A stretch of 64,000 nt of DNA from Lutibacter sp. (lineage in GTDB: Bacteria; Bacteroidota; Bacteroidia; Flavobacteriales; Flavobacteriaceae), in contig NZ_JAKIUR010000003.1 in the NCBI RefSeq assembly GCF_021647475.1, positions 27,515 to 91,514 on the forward strand. Direction: 5' to 3'. Shown one piece after another: positions 57,987-64,000 of this stretch. Each line of letters starts with the position of its first letter. The first letter of the stretch is position 1. The notes under the pieces are model-generated. The model did not search any database. It was not told the origin of the DNA and saw only the letters and a program-made list of their open reading frames with translations. A program made the translations under genes and the position numbers.

Positions 57987-60458
57987 TTAGAAAGGATAGC
58001 TAATCCCAAAATTATACACGGTATGGTTAAAATTATAGTTTTTAAACCATCTATTTCCTTTATTTAAATAGGGTTCGTAGGTTTTAAATCCTAAATCTAA
58101 TCGTAAAAGGATAAAACTTAAATCGTATCTAATTCCAAATCCTGAACCAACTGCAATATCTTTTAAAGAGCTAATTCCTTTAAATTTTGCACTTTCTAAG
58201 GTTACAGAAGAATTTGTAATGTCCCAAATATTTCCTGAATCAATAAATAAAGCTCCTTTAATGCTGTTTATTATTTTAAATCGATATTCTAAACTTGTAA
58301 GAAATTTTAAGCTTCCTACATTGTATTCTAATCCTGTTTTTGTTGAGCCTGGACCTAAATCATAAATTTTCCAGGCTCTTAAATCGTTAGGTCCACCAAT
58401 AAAATAACTTCTACTGAAAGGAATGCTGGTTGAATTTCCGTATGGATAAGCTATTCCTAAAAAAGATCTAAAAGCTAATACATTTTCTTGTTGGATATTC
58501 CAGAATTTTTTGTATTCAAAATCTGTTCTAAGGTATTGAGCAATTGGTGTTTTTAAAATAGTTTTAACATTATTATTATCTCGTGTTTTTGAAAGTAATG
58601 TGCTTAAATTTCCTGAAGATACAATTCGAGCTCTAAAAAATGAAAAGTCAATATCTTTATAATTTTTACTATTATTGAAGGTAAATGTGTAAGTAATTGC
58701 TGGCACTAAAACATCTTCTGTAATAATATTATAACGTTTTTTAATGTTTTGTGCTATTTTGAATTCATCAGGATTTGTAGCTTCAAACGATGTATTAATA
58801 TTGGTGTTTATAAAATCTATCACATTATTTGTGGTAATAGTTTCATTAAAATAAGTGGTTGCAATATCTTTTATTTGATTAAATTCCGAAGTATAAATAT
58901 TGAAATATGATTTTATATTTAGGTTTTTAATAAACTGAGCGTTCAATAATTGTAAACTCTGATGAATACTTTTGGATGGATTCCATGTATAATCAATAAT
59001 TCCAGTAAATTTTTGTTTATCGAGCCCAATGTTTTTTTGCAAACTCGTTCCTAATGTAAAGGTAGTTTTAGGAGACATTTTTTTAGGAACTAATTTATTG
59101 GTTTTAAAAGGAAGTAAAAACCGAGGTAATATTAAAGAAACATCTCCTCCAATTTCCCAGGCATTTAATAAGCTGTTATTGCTTGCGGCATCTTTAGAAT
59201 CTAAAAAAGAACCTTGGATAGAAAATTTTAAAATTTCAGCACCTTTAAAAATATTTCTATTTAAAAAGGAAAGTTTTCCAGATATTCCTAATTGCCGAAT
59301 GTTAGAATGATTTAATTCCGTATTAAATCCTAAAGCGTATTTTTTTAATGGAGTTAAATAGATAGAAGCCAATAAATCATCACTATTGGGCAATTCAGTA
59401 TATTTTATGTTAACAGATTTAAAATTGTTTAAATTTCGTAAATGTTTTCGAGTCAATTCTCTGCTTTCATCTTTATAAATAGTATTTGGTTCAATAAAAA
59501 TGCTATTTAATAAAATTTTAGGATTGTAATTTAATTTTGCTTGTGCTAAAAAATGATAACCATTATAATTAACACTATCTTTTAGGACTTTATCTTTATT
59601 ATTAAATGAGTAATCGGTATAAATATTTACTGTTTTTATCTTTTGAATTTTAAAGGGAACATCAGCAATACTGTCATTTATTATTAAATTGATATTTGCC
59701 TTGTAGTTTGAAGAATCAACATCCATTAAGATAGCATTTTTATTAAATCTATAAATTCCAGAATTTCTAAATAATTTACTTATCCTATTTTGTTCATCAA
59801 TAAAGGTTGAAAATTTAAATTGTTCGCCTTTTTTAATTAAAGTTTCACTACTATGAGTTTTATAAATAGAATCTAAAACCGTAGATTCTATGGATGAACT
59901 TAAGCTGTCTAAAACATATGGTTTCCCTGTTTCAATAATATATTGTACAATAGTTTTTTTATTCTTAATAAACGTGTTTTTTGTAGTTACTTTAGCATTA
60001 AAAAAACCTTCTTGAAAATAATGTAGTTTTAAATTTTCAACAGATTCTTTTGTTTTTTTAGGGTTTAAAATAACAGGTGCTTCTCCGTTTTTTAGCCACC
60101 ATTGATGCATTTTAAATTTAAAATCCCTAACGCCTCTTGCTTGTTTTTCAGAAAAAACTCCTTTGGTAAATTTGTACCATCCAGGATGGTTTTTTTTCCA
60201 GGTTTCAAAATTAGTTTCAAAATTTTTATTACCAATGTTATAAAAGTATAGTGGAAAAGGAGCTCCTAAAACTAATTGATTTGGACGTTGAATTATATAA
60301 TCACTTATTTCATTATCAAATGTTTTTTTGTCATTTACAATAATATTATTTTTGATTAATAAGTGTTCATTTTCAGGAACATATTTAACAGCATTACACG
60401 ATGAAAAACTAAAAGTTATACTAACTAAGATTATTAATATTATAAAATTGTTTTTCAA
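57987..60458 (-). CDS. TamL-like Omp85 outer-membrane lipoprotein
   Basis: An 823-residue protein of the BamA/TamA (Omp85) superfamily. The lipoprotein signal ends SFSSC with the lipidated Cys at about residue 20, which marks Bacteroidota TamL rather than TamA. POTRA-like repeats occupy about residues 25-400. The C-terminal 16-strand barrel contains the Omp85 motif RSYFIGGPNDLRAWK and ends NFGISYPF with a terminal Phe. The start is TTG at 60458, placed directly before the signal sequence. A full-match promoter is upstream. The usual TamB partner gene is not adjacent; fbaA follows instead. Confidence 0.88.
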   Translation of the reverse strand: MKNNFIILIILVSITFSFSSCNAVKYVPENEHLLIKNNIIVNDKKTFDNEISDYIIQRPNQLVLGAPFPLYFYNIGNKNFETNFETWKKNHPGWYKFTKGVFSEKQARGVRDFKFKMHQWWLKNGEAPVILNPKKTKESVENLKLHYFQEGFFNAKVTTKNTFIKNKKTIVQYIIETGKPYVLDSLSSSIESTVLDSIYKTHSSETLIKKGEQFKFSTFIDEQNRISKLFRNSGIYRFNKNAILMDVDSSNYKANINLIINDSIADVPFKIQKIKTVNIYTDYSFNNKDKVLKDSVNYNGYHFLAQAKLNYNPKILLNSIFIEPNTIYKDESRELTRKHLRNLNNFKSVNIKYTELPNSDDLLASIYLTPLKKYALGFNTELNHSNIRQLGISGKLSFLNRNIFKGAEILKFSIQGSFLDSKDAASNNSLLNAWEIGGDVSLILPRFLLPFKTNKLVPKKMSPKTTFTLGTSLQKNIGLDKQKFTGIIDYTWNPSKSIHQSLQLLNAQFIKNLNIKSYFNIYTSEFNQIKDIATTYFNETITTNNVIDFINTNINTSFEATNPDEFKIAQNIKKRYNIITEDVLVPAITYTFTFNNSKNYKDIDFSFFRARIVSSGNLSTLLSKTRDNNNVKTILKTPIAQYLRTDFEYKKFWNIQQENVLAFRSFLGIAYPYGNSTSIPFSRSYFIGGPNDLRAWKIYDLGPGSTKTGLEYNVGSLKFLTSLEYRFKIINSIKGALFIDSGNIWDITNSSVTLESAKFKGISSLKDIAVGSGFGIRYDLSFILLRLDLGFKTYEPYLNKGNRWFKNYNFNHTVYNFGISYPF

Positions 60459-60481
60459 TAAATAAGAGTTTAAATTTGTTT

Positions 60482-60511
60482 CAAAAGTAAAACATTTAAA
60501 GGGATTAACAA
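60482..60511 (-). promoter_or_regulatory. Bacteroidota promoter for the tamL-like gene
   Basis: Minus-strand TTG (60509-60511), 19 bases, then TACTTTTG (60482-60489). The leader before the TTG start codon is about 18 bases. Confidence 0.68.
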
Positions 60512-60536
60512 ATTACTATTTTTTATTAAATAACCT

Positions 60537-61265
60537 ATGGTTTTCAGCAAAATTCAATTAAAATTAATAACGAGTCTTTCGCAAAAAAAGTACCGTATAA
60601 AGCATCATTTATTTATGGTGGAAGGAATAAAAGGCGTTCAGGAATTTTTAAACTCAAAATTTGAAATTTTTCAATTGTTTACCTCAGAGGAATTACTATT
60701 TTTAGAAGTTGAAAATAGAGTGGTAATTTCTGAAAAGGATCTTAAAAAAATCAGTAATTTAAAAAATCCTAATAAAGTTGTTGCCTTATTTAAAATTCCA
60801 AAGGAAAATTTGATAATTAAAGAAGGATTAATAGTTGCTCTTGATGAAGTGAATGATCCTGGAAACCTAGGTACAATTATTAGATTATGTGATTGGTTTG
60901 GTGTAAATCAATTAGTTTGCTCAGAAAATACCGTGGATTGTTTTAATCCAAAAGTTGTGCAAGCTAGTATGGGCTCTTTAGCTAGAGTTTCCATAATTTA
61001 TACCGATTTAGAAAAATATTTGCAAGAAATTCAAATCCAAAAATTTGCAACTATTATGAATGGAGAAAGCATTTATAAAACCAAATTACCAAAAAATGGA
61101 GTTATAATTATGGGAAATGAAGCCAACGGAATTAGCGATGAAATTTTGAATTTAGTTACTAATAAAATAACCATTCCTAGGTTTGGAAAACAGCAACAAA
61201 CAGAAAGTTTAAATGTTGCTACAGCTACCGCAATTATTCTAAATGAATTTAAGCGAAATAATTAA
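60537..61265 (+). CDS. SpoU/TrmH-family RNA 2'-O-methyltransferase
   Basis: A 242-residue SPOUT methyltransferase. An N-terminal RNA-binding substrate domain (about 1-85) is followed by the knotted SAM domain: ALDEVNDPGNLGTIIRLCDWFG (motif 1), IIMGNEANGISDEIL (motif 2) and IPRFGKQQQTESLNVATATAI (motif 3, with the TESLNV variant of SLNVSVA). The target is rRNA or tRNA ribose, not determinable here. It is divergent from the tamL-like gene and its 3' end overlaps porT by 4 bases in convergent orientation. Confidence 0.9.
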   Translation: MVFSKIQLKLITSLSQKKYRIKHHLFMVEGIKGVQEFLNSKFEIFQLFTSEELLFLEVENRVVISEKDLKKISNLKNPNKVVALFKIPKENLIIKEGLIVALDEVNDPGNLGTIIRLCDWFGVNQLVCSENTVDCFNPKVVQASMGSLARVSIIYTDLEKYLQEIQIQKFATIMNGESIYKTKLPKNGVIIMGNEANGISDEILNLVTNKITIPRFGKQQQTESLNVATATAIILNEFKRNN

Positions 61266-61957
61266 TGAAAAGCAAACTTGATAAAAATGCCTCGAGTTCC
61301 AAAATAATCAATTGGACCGGTCCATTTACTGTTTGGGTCATTATCTCTAACTAATTCATTATTTATTGCAAAAACACCACGTATAGAAGGTGAAAAAATA
61401 AAATATGGCAAATAAAAATCAACACCTACGCCTAATTCATAAGTGAAATTATTTTTTTTCATTCGAAATTCACCACTTGAATTGTCGTCAGGATTATCTT
61501 GATTACTTGAAAAATTGTAATCGTAAGACAATCCTCCAATTAAATAAGGCCTAAAATTATTAAGTCTGTTAGCATTAATTTTTAACAATAGTGGAATGCG
61601 TAAATAAGTTGCGTTTACGTCTCTAATACTGTCTTTTGGTCCGCCAGGAATACTTGTAAATGCTAATTGTTTAGTATTGCTTGAAAGCCCAGGTTCAAGT
61701 CTTAAACTAAGGTTTTTATGTAGTCGTAAATCTGCAATAAGTCCAACATTAAAACCTGTAGAAGGAGTTACATTAATATAGGTGTTTGCCGTTTTATAGG
61801 TTATTTTAAAATCTTTTCTATTGAAACCTAAATAGTACCCAAAAAATATTTTTTGTTTATCCCAATTTTGTTTGTAAAGTACAATGTCTCTTTTTTGTGC
61901 ATTTACAGATGGTATAAATGAACATAACAATATTAATATAACTAAAAACTTTCTCAT
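61262..61957 (-). CDS. porT: PorT-family outer-membrane beta-barrel protein, probable type IX secretion component
   Basis: A 231-residue exported protein (signal MRKFLVILILLCSFIPSVNA) that should form an eight-strand barrel, with the Gly/Tyr/Phe pattern FFGYYLGFNRKDFKI at the start and a C-terminal strand ending FIKFAFH. The family is PorT (DUF1573-independent outer-membrane barrels), and the neighbourhood ubiE-porT is what I recall for the PorT/SprT gene of type IX secretion and gliding. Other PorT-like barrels are common, so the T9SS role depends on context. It is 3 bases after ubiE. Confidence 0.78.
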   Translation of the reverse strand: MRKFLVILILLCSFIPSVNAQKRDIVLYKQNWDKQKIFFGYYLGFNRKDFKITYKTANTYINVTPSTGFNVGLIADLRLHKNLSLRLEPGLSSNTKQLAFTSIPGGPKDSIRDVNATYLRIPLLLKINANRLNNFRPYLIGGLSYDYNFSSNQDNPDDNSSGEFRMKKNNFTYELGVGVDFYLPYFIFSPSIRGVFAINNELVRDNDPNSKWTGPIDYFGTRGIFIKFAFH

Positions 61958-61960
61958 GTA

Positions 61961-62689
61961 TTATTTTTTTGCAACATAAATGGAGGCAACTCCAAAAGTT
62001 TGTGGTTTATCTTCAATAGCTATAAACCCAGTTTTATCCAAAATATTGTTAAAAGTTTTTCCAAAAGGGAATTTTGCTGCTGAATCCGATAAATATTTAT
62101 AAGCAACTTTATCTTTAGAAAATAGTTTGCCAATTAACGGTAAAATTTTGGTAGAATAAAAAGTATATCCTTGTTTGTAAGGAAATTTAGTTGGTACAGA
62201 TGTTTCTAAAACCACAAAAGTTCCTTCAGGTTTTAAAACCCTGTAAATTTCAGATAAACCTTTTTCTAAATCTTCAAAATTTCGAACTCCAAATGCTACG
62301 GTAATTGCATCAAAATAATTATCATCGAAAGGCAGGTTTTCAGAATCGCCAACTACCATTTTTATGGTGTTACCTAAACTCAGTTTTTCAATTTTTTCTC
62401 TTCCAACATTTAGCATTCCTTCTGAAATATCTAAACCAATAATTGAAGTAGCGTTTGTTTCTATTAAATTAATAGCTAAATCTCCGGTACCTGTAGCAAT
62501 ATCTAAAATGGTAATTGGATTTGTTTTTTTTATAATTTCTACAACTTTTTTTCTCCATTTTATATCAATTCCAAAAGAAATAACACGATTTAATCCATCG
62601 TATTCCTTTGAAATGGTATCAAACATTTTAGTTACTTGTTCCTTTTTTCCTAAAGATGAATCTTTATAAGGTTTTACTTTTTCAGTCAT
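61961..62689 (-). CDS. ubiE: Demethylmenaquinone methyltransferase (UbiE/MenG)
   Basis: A 242-residue SAM-dependent methyltransferase of menaquinone synthesis. SAM motif I is LDIATGTGDLAINL, FDAITVAFGVRNFEDLEKGL is the UbiE signature, and VLKPEGTFVVLETSVP is motif III. Flavobacteriia use menaquinone, so the MenG reaction is expected. It lies 6 bases after the Nfu gene and 3 bases before porT in one operon. Confidence 0.95.
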   Translation of the reverse strand: MTEKVKPYKDSSLGKKEQVTKMFDTISKEYDGLNRVISFGIDIKWRKKVVEIIKKTNPITILDIATGTGDLAINLIETNATSIIGLDISEGMLNVGREKIEKLSLGNTIKMVVGDSENLPFDDNYFDAITVAFGVRNFEDLEKGLSEIYRVLKPEGTFVVLETSVPTKFPYKQGYTFYSTKILPLIGKLFSKDKVAYKYLSDSAAKFPFGKTFNNILDKTGFIAIEDKPQTFGVASIYVAKK

Positions 62690-62695
62690 ATGTTG

Positions 62696-63589
62696 TTATA
62701 AATTTATGGCAACTACTTCCTCAATTTTTCCAGGAATTAATTGTTTTAGCATGGCTTCAATTCCATTTTTTAAAGTGATAGTTGAAGAAGGACAACCGCT
62801 ACATGCTCCTTGTAAAATTACATTTACAGTTTTGGTATTTTCTTCATAAGATTGAAATTTTATGTTTCCACCATCTGCAGCAACAGCAGGTCTAATATGT
62901 TCATCTAAAATAGAAATAATTTGTTGTGATACCGTATCCAATTCACCAATAACTGTATCTGTTACCGCTTGTTTTTCTTTGTATTCAGGAACTTCGTTTA
63001 TAATAATTTTTCCTTCATCAAGATATTGTTTAATAAAAGATCGAAGTTCGGTGGTAATATCATTCCATTCAATAGTATCAATTTTAGTAACGGCTACATA
63101 ATTATTAGATAAAAAAACTTCTTTTGTAAATGGAAAGTTAAATAACTCAGTAGCAAGAGGTGAAAATTTTGCTTCGTCTTTATTTTTAAATTCAAAGTTG
63201 GTAGCTACCAATTTTTTGTTTGTTATAAATTTTAAAACCGCAGGATTTGGCGTTACTTCTGCATATACTTCTAAAGGAATTTGATTTTGTTTCTTTTCTT
63301 CTAAAATTAAAGCATCACCAGAGTTCAAATAATTTTTAAGTTGTTCTTTTAATTCATTTTGAACATCACTCCATTCAACAATTAAAAAACGTTCTAAAGC
63401 AATAAAGTTTGCTGAAATATATACGCGTTTAATAAATGGTAAGTGAAATAATTGTTGTGCTAAAGGTGAATTTTTAGCATCATCAATATTGTTAAATTGA
63501 TAACTGCCACTTGTTAAAATTTTATTGGCTGTAAATTTTAATATAGTTGGAGTGTTTGTGGGTTCTATATTTAATGATATTTGGCTCAT
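62696..63589 (-). CDS. Nfu-type iron-sulfur scaffold protein with duplicated N-terminal domain
   Basis: A 297-residue Fe-S cluster carrier. Two similar Nfu_N domains lie in tandem (about residues 1-95 and 105-200); each has PTILKF or PAVLKF, then SPLAxxLF.FPF and a xVEWxD or IEWND segment. The C-terminal NifU domain (about 215-297) has the cluster ligands in ACSGCPSSTITLK (C263, C266). It supplies [4Fe-4S] clusters to apoproteins; LeuC and IlvD in this window are the kind of client it would serve, but no direct link is shown. First gene of the operon with ubiE and porT. Confidence 0.9.
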   Translation of the reverse strand: MSQISLNIEPTNTPTILKFTANKILTSGSYQFNNIDDAKNSPLAQQLFHLPFIKRVYISANFIALERFLIVEWSDVQNELKEQLKNYLNSGDALILEEKKQNQIPLEVYAEVTPNPAVLKFITNKKLVATNFEFKNKDEAKFSPLATELFNFPFTKEVFLSNNYVAVTKIDTIEWNDITTELRSFIKQYLDEGKIIINEVPEYKEKQAVTDTVIGELDTVSQQIISILDEHIRPAVAADGGNIKFQSYEENTKTVNVILQGACSGCPSSTITLKNGIEAMLKQLIPGKIEEVVAINL

Positions 63590-63605
63590 TTTTAATTATT
63601 TTGTG

Positions 63606-63613
63606 CAAAAGTA
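63606..63613 (-). promoter_or_regulatory. Putative -7 box for the nfu-ubiE-porT operon
   Basis: Minus-strand TACTTTTG matches TAnnTTTG and lies 17 bases before the ATG at 63589. No TTG is present at the normal -33 distance. Confidence 0.45.
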
Positions 63614-63675
63614 ACTAAAACAAATTTATTCGTTGGCGTTAAAAATATAAAAGGCTGTCTGAAAAGTATAATTTA

Positions 63676-63777
63676 CGTCAACCTGAACCTGCCTGTCGGC
63701 AAGGCAGGCTTGTTTCAGGTTCTCTGATTGTTAATCATTATGATGAGATTCTGAAATAACACTTCGACAAGGCAGGT
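63676..63777. repeat. MITE-like repeat with nested 21-bp palindrome
   Basis: Starts CGTCAACCTGAA and continues CTTGTTTCAGGTTCTCT; a 21-bp near-palindrome (63688-63708) separates the two, as in 1381-1489. The right side (ATGAGATTCTGAAATAAC then ACTTCGACAAGGCAGG) is rearranged and lacks the TGACG end. Confidence 0.65.
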
Positions 63778-63795
63778 AATTTTTAATAAAAAATT

Positions 63796-63867
63796 GTATC
63801 GAGAACAGTTGTCTTTAAATAAAAAAACTATTCTCGATACTAATTTTAAGCCTAAAAAGGCTAAAAT
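63796..63867. other. Two hairpins downstream of the partial transposase gene
   Basis: GTATCGAGAACAGTT (63796-63810) pairs with AACTATTCTCGATAC (63826-63840) over 15 bases with one mismatch. ATTTTAAGCCT/AGGCTAAAAT forms a second hairpin at about 63844-63867. They could be terminators or structured non-coding end sequence of an insertion element. Confidence 0.45.
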
Positions 63868-63922
63868 TCACTCGTATTCTATGATTAAAACAAATAAAAA
63901 CATTAAAATTTATCACTAATTT

Positions 63923-64000
63923 TTAAGCTGCATATTTCATAAAATCCACATAAGGTGTTTCACGATTTACAACGGCAAATATTCTTGATAAAAGTTTATT
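63923..64000 (-). CDS. C-terminal fragment of a probable transposase (IS110-like)
   Basis: The last 25 codons of a gene that enters from the right. The residues KLLSRIFAVVNRETPYVD followed by FMKYAA resemble the C-terminus of IS110-family transposases (K-L-L-x-x-I-x-A-V-x-x-x-x-x-P-Y/F). This is a short match and the family call is tentative. The region to its 3' side up to about 63790 has hairpins and a repeat, which fits the end of an insertion sequence. Confidence 0.4.
   Translation of the reverse strand, partial: NKLLSRIFAVVNRETPYVDFMKYAA

Overview
The window is low-GC (roughly 30 percent by eye) chromosomal DNA from a member of the Flavobacteriia (Bacteroidota). The evidence is the set of lineage-typical proteins (short 287-residue RpoD, PorT-like and TamL-like outer-membrane proteins, DUF3570/DUF4266 proteins, an N-acylornithine-type transcarbamylase), the lack of Shine-Dalgarno sequences, promoters of the TTG-N18-20-TAnnTTTG type, and intergenic palindromic repeats common in this group.

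Layout. 1-1340: start of a galE-like epimerase and a DegT-family sugar aminotransferase (minus). 1381-3988: a MITE-like repeat, then cysM, cysE and a nitroreductase (minus). 4002-8378: leuACDB operon (minus) with its own promoter and terminator. 8491-10035: a conserved helical protein of unknown function (plus). 10079-17125: ilvDBNCA operon (plus), preceded by what looks like a complete attenuator (13-codon Ile/Leu-rich leader peptide plus terminator hairpin). 17126-26701: arginine operon (plus): GNAT, argG, argC, proC, argD, argF', argB, argE, argH. The distal intergenic gaps are filled with palindromic repeats. 27055-30241: thioredoxin, ApbE, DUF4266 lipoprotein and DUF3570 cluster (minus). 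30483-32552: RluA-type pseudouridine synthase, EngB GTPase and an alpha/beta hydrolase (minus). 32700-48147: a complete dcw cluster from mraZ to ftsZ (plus), with a three-repeat MraZ operator. 48176-49080: a YqeY-like gene, then a 5' half copy of tRNA-Arg, a GIY-YIG endonuclease gene and an intact tRNA-Arg(UCG). 49196-55790: a TauE-like exporter, rpe, rpoD, pnp, rpsO and a lipoprotein. 55839-63589: accD, fba, tamL, a SpoU methyltransferase, porT, ubiE/menG and an Nfu protein. 63676-64000: another repeat and the C-terminal end of a probable transposase.

How the genes work together. IlvBN, IlvC and IlvD make the 2-oxo acids for valine and isoleucine, with IlvA supplying 2-oxobutanoate. LeuACDB draws 2-oxoisovalerate from that pathway. 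The arginine operon appears to encode the N-acylated route with carbamoylation before deacylation: the GNAT is a candidate acylglutamate synthase, ArgB, ArgC and ArgD produce N-acylornithine, ArgF' carbamoylates it, ArgE' removes the acyl group from N-acylcitrulline, and ArgGH finish. The dcw cluster covers lipid I/II synthesis, septal transpeptidation and the divisome.

The most unusual structures are: (i) the tRNA-Arg/GIY-YIG unit with 44-bp direct repeats that end in the anticodon loop; (ii) a 20-21 bp palindrome that visibly interrupts both the duplicated tRNA half and other repeats; (iii) the ilv attenuator; (iv) the ApbE/thioredoxin/DUF4266/DUF3570 cluster of unknown purpose; (v) Ser at the residue that sets acetyl versus succinyl specificity in ArgF'. 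No CRISPR array, rRNA or prophage is visible.
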